From Acholeplasmatales bacterium (GTDB lineage Bacteria; Bacillota_I; Bacilli_A; Acholeplasmatales; Anaeroplasmataceae), in the NCBI GenBank assembly GCA_016288855.1, contig JAEELJ010000051.1:91593-155592 (forward strand): 64,000 bases of DNA, in the 5' to 3' direction. How positions within the stretch are numbered: position 1 is the stretch's first letter; every line of letters starts with the position of its first letter. Shown in pieces: positions 19,203-28,221 of the stretch. The notes beneath the pieces are model-generated. The model had not been told where the DNA came from. It did no database searches and saw nothing but the letters and a program-made list of their open reading frames with translations. The translations under genes and the position numbers were made by a program.

Positions 19203-21139
19203 TATTTACTAACCTTCTTTCTTGTTATCTTCTTAGTCTTTTCTTTAGGAGTTTTATCTTCTTTTTTAGTTTCCTTATAATGTGCTTTTAAAAATATTAT
19301 TCCTAAAGGTGGTATATTAACTAAAATAGAATGATTTTGATTGTCTTGATTATAATCCTCAACCATAATGTGACCTACATTCTTATGATTACTTCCGTTA
19401 TAAATATCCCAATCAGAATTCATTATTTCTTCATAATATAATGCATCCTTACAACCTATTCTATAGTTATTATACGTATTTGGAGTTGCGTTCATTATAA
19501 CTAATATATGATCATGATAATCATTTGCATATCTTACAAATGAATAAATAGATTGTAATTCATTATCAGCCATAATCCACTCAAATCCTAGTGGGTCGTA
19601 TTCACGCTCATATAATGACTTTTCATCCTTATAAAGCTTAGTAACCTCTTTTACAAAACGATTTGCTGAATTATGTAATGGATATGTTAACACATTCCAA
19701 GGTAATTCACCTTCATAATGCCATTCATCATATGAAGCTAATTCATTACCCATGAATAGTAATTTTTTACCAGGGTGAGCAATCATATAACCAATTAGCA
19801 ATCTAAAATTTGCAAATTGCTGCCATTGATCTCCTGGCATCTTATTTAATAATGACCCCTTCATATGTACTACCTCATCATGAGATAGAGGTAGGCAGAA
19901 TTGTTCTGAATAGAAATATGCCATTGAGAATGTTAGCTTATGGTGATGATATCTTCTATAAATTGGATCAAGCTTAAAATATGATAATGTATCATTCATC
20001 CAGCCTAAATCCCATTTATAATTAAATCCTAATCCCCCCATATCTGCAGGTAGGGTTACACCTTTATAATCGCTAGAATCTTCTGCCATTAATAATAATC
20101 TATCATCAAAAGAGAATATTGTTTTTGAAAGCTGTCTTAAGAAATCACAAGCACCATTATTAACTCCTCTATCCTTATTACCAAGCCAATATATTATATT
20201 AGATACTGCATCAATTCTAAATCCATCAACATGGAAATATTTTAAATAAAACATTGCATTAGAAATTAAAAACGATTTTGTAACACCTTTTCCTAAATCA
20301 AAGTTTGCAGTACCCCAATTTACATTTTCTCTATCGCATTCCTTATCATATTCAAATAAATATGTTCCATCAAATCTATATAAGCCAAAATCATCCTTAT
20401 TAGTATGACCTGGTACCCAGTCCATTATTACACCAAATCCAGCCTTATGTAATTCTTGTACAAACCACATAAAATCCTTTGGTCTACCATATCTTGGTGT
20501 AATTGCATAATATCCTGTACCCTGATATCCCCAAGACATATCTAGTGGATAATCATAAACAGGCATTAATTCTACATAATTATATCCATAATCACGTAAG
20601 AACTTTATAAGCTCTGGTGCAATTTCTTGAAATGTTAAGAATTCTCTACCATCCCAAGGACGCTTCCATGAGCCAATATGCATTTCATATATCATAAGTG
20701 GAGTATTATATGTTTTAGGTCTTGTATACATCCATAAATCATCATCAAATTTATAACCATCAATATCATAAATTTTTGAATCATGTGAAGGTCTTACCTG
20801 AGAATAAAATGCATAAGGATCTGCCTTATATATTTCTTCATCCTGCCAAGTATGCATAAGATATTTATATCTCATCCATTCTAAATTACCTTCTACATAA
20901 GCATAAAAAATACCGCCAATAATATGTTCCATATGTATTTCACCGGCTCTAAAATCTTGCCATTCTCCCACAACATAGCAATCCTTAGCGTTAGGTGCAT
21001 ATAGACAAAATTCACATGCTATATTTTCACCCTTATCATTTTTTACTAAATGAGCACCAAATACAGTATATGCATCTTGGTTAGTACCATTCTTATAGAA
21101 ATATAAAAAATCTTCATTTATTTTATCCCTAACTAACAT
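19202..21139 (-). CDS. glgB: 1,4-alpha-glucan branching enzyme
   Basis: A 645-residue GH13 branching enzyme. A CBM48-like N-terminal domain (about 20-110) precedes the barrel. The catalytic nucleophile Asp is in DGFRIDAV (about residue 310), the acid/base Glu in LLMAEDSSD (about 353), and the transition-state Asp in LSHDEVVH. The C-terminus ends in an unusual Lys-rich tail (KKEDK...TRKKVSK), perhaps a disordered or charged extension. First gene of glgB-glgP-MutS-like; the promoter is at 21176-21204. GGGAGTGA precedes the ATG. Confidence 0.96.
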   Translation of the reverse strand: MLVRDKINEDFLYFYKNGTNQDAYTVFGAHLVKNDKGENIACEFCLYAPNAKDCYVVGEWQDFRAGEIHMEHIIGGIFYAYVEGNLEWMRYKYLMHTWQDEEIYKADPYAFYSQVRPSHDSKIYDIDGYKFDDDLWMYTRPKTYNTPLMIYEMHIGSWKRPWDGREFLTFQEIAPELIKFLRDYGYNYVELMPVYDYPLDMSWGYQGTGYYAITPRYGRPKDFMWFVQELHKAGFGVIMDWVPGHTNKDDFGLYRFDGTYLFEYDKECDRENVNWGTANFDLGKGVTKSFLISNAMFYLKYFHVDGFRIDAVSNIIYWLGNKDRGVNNGACDFLRQLSKTIFSFDDRLLLMAEDSSDYKGVTLPADMGGLGFNYKWDLGWMNDTLSYFKLDPIYRRYHHHKLTFSMAYFYSEQFCLPLSHDEVVHMKGSLLNKMPGDQWQQFANFRLLIGYMIAHPGKKLLFMGNELASYDEWHYEGELPWNVLTYPLHNSANRFVKEVTKLYKDEKSLYEREYDPLGFEWIMADNELQSIYSFVRYANDYHDHILVIMNATPNTYNNYRIGCKDALYYEEIMNSDWDIYNGSNHKNVGHIMVEDYNQDNQNHSILVNIPPLGIIFLKAHYKETKKEDKTPKEKTKKITRKKVSK

Positions 21140-21175
21140 ATTATCACTCCCATTCTAATAGTTATCATCTTTAAT

Positions 21176-21204
21176 ATTATACTATATAATATTACTTTTA
21201 ACAA
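21176..21204 (-). promoter_or_regulatory. Promoter of the glgB-glgP operon
   Basis: TTGTTA (21199-21204), 17-base spacer, TATAAT (21176-21181) on the minus strand, about 37 bases before glgB. No clear cre or other operator was seen here. Confidence 0.7.
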
Positions 21205-21224
21205 TAAAATGAAGAATTATAAAA

Positions 21225-21251
21225 AAGTAGTGATTAAATTTATCACTACTT
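21225..21251 (-). terminator. Terminator after recX
   Basis: Minus-strand hairpin with 10-base arms AAGTAGTGAT/ATCACTACTT followed by T residues. It overlaps the TAG stop of recX. Confidence 0.85.
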
Positions 21252-21842
21252 AATATCTAATGTATTTATATCTTGATATGTATATCCTCTTTGTAATAAA
21301 TATGCTTTTATTTTATTAATACGCATGTAATCATCATATTTATTATATTTATCTTTAATTTTTTGATATAAGCTTTCTAAACATTCATAATAAATATCTA
21401 AATCTATTTTAGATAATTCATCTTCTATATCATTAATATCAAATCCTTTTGATTTAAGTTTTTTTTTAATCATAAGAATTCCATTTTTATCTTTAATATA
21501 GGTTCTAATTAAGGATTCTATTACATTTTTATCATTTAAGACTTTACTATTTTCTAATTTATCTAAAATAGTATTAGCATTTTTTTGACTTATGCCTTTT
21601 TTAATTAGGTAGGTATATATTTCACTTCTACCCTTCATATATCTAATATGATAATCTAATGCTTTGTTATAATAATAATTTAAATCCTCAGCTTTAATTG
21701 CATCATTTAATATTTCTTTTGTAATTTCTTTTCCTTTAACCAATCTAAAGTCAACTATAGTATCCTCTTGGAATTTATATTCCTTATCATCAATTGTTAC
21801 TATATAACCTTTTTTAGTTTCTTTTAAATCATTAACAATCAA
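21246..21842 (-). CDS. recX: Regulatory protein RecX
   Basis: A 198-residue protein of three-helix repeats typical of RecX, which inhibits RecA filament growth. Recognisable elements are the ALDYHIRYMKGRSEIYTYL repeat and a C-terminal ...RINKIKAYLLQRGYTYQDI repeat with the family's RGY motif. The start is TTG at 21842, with AGGTGA a few bases upstream, because no ATG is in frame nearby. It follows prfB by 8 bases and ends in a terminator, so prfB-recX form one unit. No recA lies in the window. Confidence 0.85.
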   Translation of the reverse strand: MIVNDLKETKKGYIVTIDDKEYKFQEDTIVDFRLVKGKEITKEILNDAIKAEDLNYYYNKALDYHIRYMKGRSEIYTYLIKKGISQKNANTILDKLENSKVLNDKNVIESLIRTYIKDKNGILMIKKKLKSKGFDINDIEDELSKIDLDIYYECLESLYQKIKDKYNKYDDYMRINKIKAYLLQRGYTYQDINTLDIK

Positions 21843-21850
21843 AATATCAC

Positions 21851-22951
21851 CTAATTCTTTTTAGCATTAAATTTTAAATATGCTTGCATAAAGCCCATTA
21901 AGTCTCCATCCATTACAGATTGAACATTACCAACCTCATAATTAGTTCTATGGTCTTTTACTAAAGTATATGGTGTAAATACGTAGCTTCTTATTTGAGA
22001 ACCAAAATTAATAGCCATTTGTGTTCCCTTTAGGGCATCAATTTCATCTTGCTTTTTCTTTATTTCTATTTGTAAAAGCTTACTTTTTAATACCTTCATA
22101 CAAATATCTTTATTCTTTAACTGGCTTCTTTCGTTTTGACATGTAACAACTATACCTGTTGGAATATGTGTAACTCTTACTGCAGAATATGTTGTATTAA
22201 CACCTTGTCCACCGTGTCCTGAAGAAAGATATGTATCAATTCTTAAATCCTCATCTGGTATTACAATTTCATTATCATCATTAACTTCAGGTACTACATC
22301 AATACTACAAAATGAGGTATGTCTTCTTTTGTTAGAATCAAATGGTGATATTCTAACTAAACGATGAACACCTGCTTCACCTTTAAAATACCCATAAGCA
22401 TATTCACCTTTAATAGATAATGTTGCAGATTTAATACCTGCCTCATCACCTTGCTCATATGCTAATATTTCAGCCTTATAGCCATTTGCTAAAGAGAATC
22501 TCTGATACATTCTAAATAGCATTAAAGCCCAATCCATTGATTCAGTACCACCAGCACCTGGATGGAATTCTAAAATACAATTATTGTAATCATATTTTCC
22601 AGATAATAAAGCCTTAACCTCAGATTCATCAATATATTTGATGAAAACTTTAATCATTTCTTCCATCATACTCATAGCTTCATTATCTTCTAATGCCATA
22701 TCTACAATATCTTTAATATCTCCTAAGTCATTAAAAGCCTTATTATAAAGCTCAATATCACCTTTTAATAAATTAAATCTTTGTAATGTCTTTTGAGCAT
22801 GATCCTGATCATTCCAAAATGTATCTGATTTAATTTCTTTAGATAATTCATCAAATTCAGGTTGTTTTGTTTTAATATCTAATGCTTCATATAAATCATG
22901 AACTCTTTTATCATATTCTTCTATAAATTTATTTATTTCATATCTTTCCAT
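21851..22951 (-). CDS. prfB: Peptide chain release factor 2 (no programmed frameshift)
   Basis: A 366-residue class I release factor that terminates translation at UAA and UGA. The SPF anticodon-like tripeptide is in VRISPFDSNKRR, which assigns it to RF2, and the catalytic GGQ is in SSGHGGQGVNT. Unlike in most bacteria, the gene is one continuous frame: the first 30 codons contain no UGA and no frameshift slip site. Its presence agrees with use of UGA as a stop in this genome. Promoter at 22970-22998; GAGGTATT before the ATG. Confidence 0.97.
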   Translation of the reverse strand: MERYEINKFIEEYDKRVHDLYEALDIKTKQPEFDELSKEIKSDTFWNDQDHAQKTLQRFNLLKGDIELYNKAFNDLGDIKDIVDMALEDNEAMSMMEEMIKVFIKYIDESEVKALLSGKYDYNNCILEFHPGAGGTESMDWALMLFRMYQRFSLANGYKAEILAYEQGDEAGIKSATLSIKGEYAYGYFKGEAGVHRLVRISPFDSNKRRHTSFCSIDVVPEVNDDNEIVIPDEDLRIDTYLSSGHGGQGVNTTYSAVRVTHIPTGIVVTCQNERSQLKNKDICMKVLKSKLLQIEIKKKQDEIDALKGTQMAINFGSQIRSYVFTPYTLVKDHRTNYEVGNVQSVMDGDLMGFMQAYLKFNAKKN

Positions 22952-22969
22952 GATAAATACCTCACAACG

Positions 22970-22998
22970 ATTATAAAATATTTAATATTTTATTTCAA
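22970..22998 (-). promoter_or_regulatory. Promoter of prfB-recX
   Basis: TTGAAA (22993-22998), 17-base spacer, TATAAT (22970-22975) on the minus strand, about 19 bases upstream of the start. Confidence 0.7.
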
Positions 22999-23020
22999 CA
23001 ATAATAATTTTCGAAAATAA

Positions 23021-23038
23021 AAGGCTCAAACGAGCCTT
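23021..23038 (-). terminator. Terminator of the Lrp/aminotransferase operon
   Basis: Minus-strand hairpin AAGGCTC-GTTT-GAGCCTT followed by TTATTTT, seven bases after the aminotransferase stop. Confidence 0.85.
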
Positions 23039-23044
23039 AAATTC

Positions 23045-24208
23045 TTATTTTTTTAAAGTTTTAACGAAGTCTTCTAATCTATTTAAAGCTTCCTTTAATT
23101 CATCTAAAGAATAAGCGTAACTTATTCTCATGAAACCTTCTCCAGATTCACCAAAAGCATTACCCGGAACTATAACAAGCTTTTTCTCATTTAGAAGTCT
23201 TAAAGCAAATTCTTCACTTGAAAGACCAAACTGTCTTACATCTGGGAACACGTAGAATGCACCCTTTGGTTCAAAGCATGGAATTCCAATTTCAGATAGT
23301 CTATATAGAACATATCTTCTTCTTTCATCATATGCTTCTCTCATAATATTAACATCTTCATCGCCATTATTTAAAGCTTCAATACCTGCATATTGAGAAT
23401 TAGTTGGAGCACACATAATAGCAAATTGATGTATTTTAGTCATCTGACGAATAATCTCTTCAGGACCTGAAGCATAACCTAGTCTCCATCCTGTCATTGA
23501 ATAAGCCTTACTAAAACCATTAACAACAATAGTTCTTTCCTTCATGCCAGGTATAGACGCGATAGATGTATGATTTCCATCATATGTTAATTCAGAATAG
23601 ATTTCATCTGAAATTACACATAAATCATGCTTAATAACAACCTCAGCAATCTTTTCTAAATCACTTTTAGTCATAATTGCACCTGTTGGGTTATTTGGAT
23701 AACAAATAACTAAAACCTTAGATTTAGGTGTAATAGCTTGTTCTAATTCTTCAGGTGTTAATCTAAATTGATTTTCATTTTTTAGATTAATTGTAACAGG
23801 CTTTGCACCTGCTAAAATTGCACAAGGCTCATAAGATACATAGCATGGAGTTGTAATAATTACCTCATCACCATCTTCAACTATTGCTCTTAGTGCCATA
23901 TCAATTGCTTCACTACCACCTACTGTAACAAGTACTTCCTTTAAAGGATTATATGTTACATTAATTTTTCTTTCTAAGTAATTAGATATAGCAATTCTTA
24001 ATTCCTTTAAACCAGAATTAGAAGTATACATAGTTTTACCTTTTTCTAATGTATAAATACCTTCTTCTCTGATATGCCAAGGAGTATCAAAATCAGGTTC
24101 ACCTACACCAAGTGATATTACACCCTTCATTTCTGATGCAATATCAAAAAACTTTCTTATTCCTGATGGTTTTAGTGCAGTAACCTTTTTAGAAACAAAA
24201 CTACGCAT
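23045..24208 (-). CDS. PLP-dependent class I/II aminotransferase
   Basis: A 387-residue fold-type I aminotransferase of the aspartate/aromatic group. Cofactor-site motifs are visible: YPNNPTGA, ISDEIYSELTY, and the PLP Lys in GFSKAYSMTGWRLGY, with a late FMRISYAYS Arg that would bind the substrate carboxylate. Substrate range (aromatic, alanine or other) cannot be fixed by reading. The gene starts in a TAATG overlap with the lrp-like gene, a common Bacillota pairing (patA/araT with an Lrp regulator), which suggests amino-acid-responsive control. Confidence 0.9.
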   Translation of the reverse strand: MRSFVSKKVTALKPSGIRKFFDIASEMKGVISLGVGEPDFDTPWHIREEGIYTLEKGKTMYTSNSGLKELRIAISNYLERKINVTYNPLKEVLVTVGGSEAIDMALRAIVEDGDEVIITTPCYVSYEPCAILAGAKPVTINLKNENQFRLTPEELEQAITPKSKVLVICYPNNPTGAIMTKSDLEKIAEVVIKHDLCVISDEIYSELTYDGNHTSIASIPGMKERTIVVNGFSKAYSMTGWRLGYASGPEEIIRQMTKIHQFAIMCAPTNSQYAGIEALNNGDEDVNIMREAYDERRRYVLYRLSEIGIPCFEPKGAFYVFPDVRQFGLSSEEFALRLLNEKKLVIVPGNAFGESGEGFMRISYAYSLDELKEALNRLEDFVKTLKK

Positions 24209-24702
24209 TATGCACTAACGACCATCCTTTCATCTTTTTTAGCTTCTACTAAAGATGTTCCATGATCTTTATATTTCTTTAATACGAAATGAGTTGATGT
24301 TGATAAAATTGAATCTACTGCAGAAAGCTTTTCAAAAACGAATTTTGAAACCTCCTTCATAGACTTACCTTCAATCATAACCATAAAGTCAAATCCACCA
24401 CTCATTAAATAAACACTAGTCACTTCAGGGAAACGTGAAATTCTTTCTGCAAGAGTTTCAAATCCAATTCCTCTTTGAGGTGTAACCTTTACTTCAATTA
24501 ACGCAGTAACGATTTCCTTAGATGTATTATCCCAATTTATTAAAGTAGTATAACCACAGATTATGTGCTCTTTAGTCATCAAATCGATTTCATTCGCGAG
24601 CTCAACCTCACTTACTCCAAGCATAATCGCTAAATCATGAAGTTCTATTCTACTATTTTGTTCAAGATTTCTTAAGATTTTTTCTCTTTGTAATTCAGTC
24701 AT
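24208..24702 (-). CDS. Lrp/AsnC family transcriptional regulator
   Basis: A 164-residue regulator with an N-terminal winged helix-turn-helix (residues about 5-50, DLAIMLGVSEVELANEI) and a C-terminal RAM/ActR ligand domain (about 65-145) bearing the GGFDFMVMIEGK segment that forms the amino-acid binding face. It is translationally coupled to the downstream aminotransferase, so the pair probably responds to and acts on the same amino acid. AGGAGAA lies upstream of the ATG at 24702. Confidence 0.9.
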   Translation of the reverse strand: MTELQREKILRNLEQNSRIELHDLAIMLGVSEVELANEIDLMTKEHIICGYTTLINWDNTSKEIVTALIEVKVTPQRGIGFETLAERISRFPEVTSVYLMSGGFDFMVMIEGKSMKEVSKFVFEKLSAVDSILSTSTHFVLKKYKDHGTSLVEAKKDERMVVSA

Positions 24703-24715
24703 ACTATTAATTCTC

Positions 24716-25387
24716 CTATCTATATGTCTTCTTATGCTCTTCTATAGCCTCTTGGCATTTTAAAGAAAGCTCTTTAATATCAGATTTATCAATAAAGTCT
24801 TTAAATCCCTTATAGAATTGTTCTTTATTATAACCTTTTGAATTAAATTTATGTACCCTACCATATTGCTTCTTTAAATGCTTATTAAATATTTTAACCT
24901 CAACATAGGATGTAACCTCTTTTGTTACATTTGTTTTAATTAAAAAATCATTCTTTTCAACTGTTGCTTCAACTATACAATTCTTATCATAAATATATGC
25001 AATATTAATATAACCACTTGGATGGATTATTGCATCTAATTTATATGGTTCAATACCATAATTTGAAACCTCTGATACTAGTTCACCCTTAACATAAGTA
25101 TTTAGTATTTCAGTAAATAAAGGCTTCTTTTTAGGCAAAAACTTTATTATATATAGTCTTATAAATCCAGCTATAAAGAATAAAATTAAAGCACTTATAC
25201 CAATTGCTAAAAAGATATAATCTCTCATCTCATATTCAGTCTTTGATATTAGATTTATTATTGAATAAATTAGGAAGCAAAATCCTAAAAATGATAAAAA
25301 GAAATATACTTTATAGCCTCTATTATGATTTCTTTCAACTGCATAAAAAGCATTTAACTTTTTCTCATAATCTGAATAAATCTTCAT
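24716..25387 (-). CDS. Two-helix membrane protein of unknown function
   Basis: About 223 residues. Two adjacent transmembrane helices (about residues 25-47 and 57-82) are followed by a 140-residue soluble C-terminal domain with alternating charged and beta-prone segments. I recognise no family. The ATG at 25387 is chosen because GAGGTG lies 7 bases upstream; the earlier in-frame codon at 25444 falls inside the promoter. First gene of the unit that continues with the Lrp regulator and the aminotransferase. Confidence 0.7.
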   Translation of the reverse strand: MKIYSDYEKKLNAFYAVERNHNRGYKVYFFLSFLGFCFLIYSIINLISKTEYEMRDYIFLAIGISALILFFIAGFIRLYIIKFLPKKKPLFTEILNTYVKGELVSEVSNYGIEPYKLDAIIHPSGYINIAYIYDKNCIVEATVEKNDFLIKTNVTKEVTSYVEVKIFNKHLKKQYGRVHKFNSKGYNKEQFYKGFKDFIDKSDIKELSLKCQEAIEEHKKTYR

Positions 25388-25415
25388 ACTGCACCTCAAA
25401 TATAAGATTAGTCTT

Positions 25416-25444
25416 ATTATACACTTTTTTATATATAAATTCAA
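25416..25444 (-). promoter_or_regulatory. Promoter of the membrane protein/Lrp/aminotransferase operon
   Basis: TTGAAT (25439-25444), 17-base spacer, TATAAT (25416-25421) on the minus strand. It lies back to back with the plus-strand promoter at about 25470-25498. Confidence 0.7.
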
Positions 25445-25469
25445 TTTATATTAAATAGTATAAATTTAA

Positions 25470-25498
25470 GACAAAAATACAATAATTTATTGTATAAT
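25470..25498 (+). promoter_or_regulatory. Promoter of the ParB-fold gene
   Basis: A perfect TATAAT at 25493-25498 lies 18 bases before the start codon. The -35 is weak (GACAAA at 25470-25475 with a 17-base spacer). Confidence 0.45.
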
Positions 25499-25516
25499 TT
25501 ATATGGTGATTAATTT

Positions 25517-26128
25517 ATGGAAATATATATAGATAATAAATCAGATTTTTATGATAATGATTTAAAAAACAGTAACTTATGTATTACTGTTAAAGATAAT
25601 GATAATTTTTATTATTATGAATATCATATTGATGATAGATCTGCAAAAGTTAGATTTAATGACAATAAATATATTGAAGAAGCTACTTCTTTTTTTCATG
25701 ATATAAATAAATATATTACAAGTGTTAGATCATTTGATGAATCATATTATGAAAAATTCAATGAGGTTTTTACATATAAATTACCAATAAAAGTAATATT
25801 ACCAACAGAATTTATATTATCTAAGGAAAGATATGAAAATATAGATAAAACATTAAAGGATTTAGATAATGTTTATCTTCCTGTTGCAATAATTGATGAT
25901 GAATATGTTTTATTAGATGGTCATTATAGATTATTTATTTTACAGGAAAACCTAAAGAAAATGGTTAATGTTTACCTAGATGAAGCTGAAGGATATATTA
26001 AAGACTTAATTTATATTGGTAAAGAGCAAAATATAAAAACAATTAAGGATGTTGAAGTGGTATCTGAAAAGCAATATAAAGCAATTTGGGAACCATTTAT
26101 TGAACAAATTAAAAATAATACATTTTAA
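25517..26128 (+). CDS. ParB/sulfiredoxin-fold domain protein, orphan
   Basis: A 203-residue acidic protein on the plus strand. Residues about 95-160 resemble the ParB/Srx N-terminal fold: a conserved Pro-Val segment (YLPVAIID), then VLLDGHYRLFIL, matching the family's DGHHRxxA/L motif. No DNA-binding helix-turn-helix is evident, so it is unlikely to be a chromosome-partition ParB. The rest has no recognisable match. It stands alone with its own promoter and a bidirectional terminator. Function unknown. Confidence 0.6.
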   Translation: MEIYIDNKSDFYDNDLKNSNLCITVKDNDNFYYYEYHIDDRSAKVRFNDNKYIEEATSFFHDINKYITSVRSFDESYYEKFNEVFTYKLPIKVILPTEFILSKERYENIDKTLKDLDNVYLPVAIIDDEYVLLDGHYRLFILQENLKKMVNVYLDEAEGYIKDLIYIGKEQNIKTIKDVEVVSEKQYKAIWEPFIEQIKNNTF

Positions 26129-26135
26129 ATAAAAA

Positions 26136-26160
26136 GTCCATGTAAAGTTATTACATGGAC
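26136..26160. terminator. Bidirectional terminator
   Basis: Perfect 10-base arms GTCCATGTAA/TTACATGGAC with a 5-base loop, flanked by A residues on the left and T residues on the right. It serves both the plus-strand ParB-fold gene and the converging S41 lipoprotein gene. Confidence 0.9.
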
Positions 26161-26166
26161 CATTTT

Positions 26167-28092
26167 TTATAAATTATTAATATAAGCATTTAATGCTGTA
26201 ACACTATAGAAATTAGAATATTCGTAATCATAATCAACATCAACTCCGTCATCTACAATTTCATATGTATTATTTTCTTCATCATAATTACATAGGCATA
26301 CTGGACCTGATGTTTGGAAAGATGTACCATCTGGTAATGATGTTGGTAATACAACACAAGCACCACCACCTGTATGCTTACCTAATGTTTTAGCAATATT
26401 ATTTTCTATACATAGGTTAGTAAATTCATTTGCAGCTGAATATGTAAATCCTGATGCTAGAATATAGAAATCATATGTTGATGCATATGAATCATCATCT
26501 GTAAAATCACCATCTAAGTCTACATCAACCTGATATGTATATTTAATTAATGCACCTGTAAGCTCATTATAGGTATACATTACAATATCATTATCAGTTA
26601 ATAAGCCTAATGTTTCAACCATAGATGCAATTGACCCACCACCATTTAAGCCAAGGTTCAATGCAATATTCTTATATTGACCATTAATTGAATTTAATAT
26701 GCTTTTTTATGTAGAATATGTATCATTAGATGAATCACTACTATCTAGGGAGAATGAATCTATTTCAATTACTGCTGTATTACCTGATGCTCTATAAGGA
26801 GATGATGTGCGTGCAAATTTTGAAGCCTTATAATAGTTTTCTAAAGTTTGATATGCTTTATTTAATTTAGTTCTTCTTTCTCCTAATGATGTTGAATCTG
26901 CTTCACTAGTATTTCCAAATTTATATGAAGATATTCCTGTATGTCCATCATCAATGATAGTATATAAGAATGATGTTAATGCTTCAATATCACTTCCATC
27001 AGTTTTTAATAAATCCTCTTTATATGGTTCTAATATTTCATATACTGATTCATATCCTCTATATGTTTTTAAGCCAAATAAATTATCATATATAAATGCT
27101 AATGTATTATAAGAATATTCTCTTAATTCTTCATCATCTTCTAAGCTAATATTACCAAATAGCATACTTTTTTCTTGGTTTGAAGCTGTAGAGCTATCAC
27201 AAACATATCCAGAACCAGTAAAGTAAACATTATAATATAGTGGAGATGCAATAATTGAATTAATAATTGAAACTGGTAATAATGCTTTATTATCAATTTG
27301 ATACATTTGCATATTATAATCTGATAAATTAATTGTAACAGTTTCAGGAGATATTACATATTCTTTTGTTGTTTTTACTCTTTTGCTAGTTAAAGAATAT
27401 GTATTAGAATTTGCTAATGCATCAATATAGAAAGGACAATTATTTAGAGTTATTTCATTATTTGAAGGTGAAATTGTAATTGTATATGCATCACCATCAG
27501 AGCTTGTTCTTTCATATGTATATGTATTTGTTGTTGAATCATATGTTTTTGAAATAGAGTTATAGCTTAATTTATCACTTAATATATATAAGAAATCCTC
27601 CATTGAAACATATGGTACTAATGATTCATCAATAAAATATGTTGTTAATGTACTAGGGGTATTCATTGAAGCTGAATAAGTACGTGTAACACCTAATGTT
27701 TGCATTTCATAATTAACTTGTGGTGTAGTATCAGTTGTTGTTATTACATCTTCAGTTGTTGTTGCAACTGTAGTTGTATTTGAAGTTGTTTCAGCACTTG
27801 TAGTAGTATTAGATGTTGTTGTATTACTTGAAGTTGTTGTATTAGTAGTTGTTGAGCTACTTGTTGTAGTACTAGTAGATTTAGATGTAGTTGTTGCTAC
27901 TTCTGTTGTTGTAGATAATGTAGTAGTTGATGTATTTGTAGTTGTATTTAATGTAGTTGTACTAGTTGTAGTTGCACTTGTTGTAGTACTAGTAGTTGAT
28001 GATGTTCTAAGTGAATCTAATAAAGTACATGATGACAATACCATAACTAATCCCAATGATAGTGCACCATATAATATTCTTTTCTTTTTCAT
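26167..28092 (-). pseudogene. S41-family protease lipoprotein split by an in-frame TAA
   Basis: A 642-codon reading frame interrupted once by TAA at 26707-26709 (codon 462). Both sides are in the same frame, so this is a nonsense substitution, not a frameshift. The protein begins with a lipoprotein signal (lipobox LSSC, Cys 22), then a 95-residue Thr/Ser tract, a copper-amine-oxidase-like or similar N-terminal region, and an S41 (C-terminal processing protease/TSPc) domain. The catalytic Ser lies in FTYSAANEF (about residue 552), after the stop, along with LNGGGS. A truncated product would lack the active site. The downstream half has only a TTG at 26661 without a good ribosome binding site. 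Confidence 0.8.
27724..28005 (-). repeat. Thr/Ser low-complexity coding tract
   Basis: About 95 codons made almost only of Thr with Ser and Asn, built from imperfect ACA/ACT-ACT-TCA trinucleotide repeats. It probably forms an extended, possibly glycosylated stalk between the lipid anchor and the protease domain. Such tracts often vary in length between strains. Confidence 0.8.
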
Positions 28093-28189
28093 AAAAATAC
28101 CTCATTTCTTTATAATTCACAAAGATTATATGATTAAATACTTAAGTAAACCTAAATGAATTTTGTAAAAAATATGTGAATTTAAAAAA

Positions 28190-28206
28190 GACGACTTTGA
28201 GTCGTC
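28190..28206 (-). terminator. Terminator after the UPF0210 gene
   Basis: Minus-strand hairpin GACGACT-CAA-AGTCGTC with a following run of six T residues, 16 bases after the UPF0210 stop. Confidence 0.9.
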
Positions 28207-28221
28207 CTTTTATTAATTAAA

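Noticed and set aside
26661..26709. Frameshift or separate second gene in the S41 lipoprotein
   Set aside because: Both halves are in the same frame, 477 codons apart between the two starts, so a nonsense codon explains it; the second half has no good ribosome binding site.
27724..28005. Trinucleotide-like repeat as a CRISPR or satellite
   Set aside because: No spacers; it is the coding sequence of a Thr/Ser-rich stalk.
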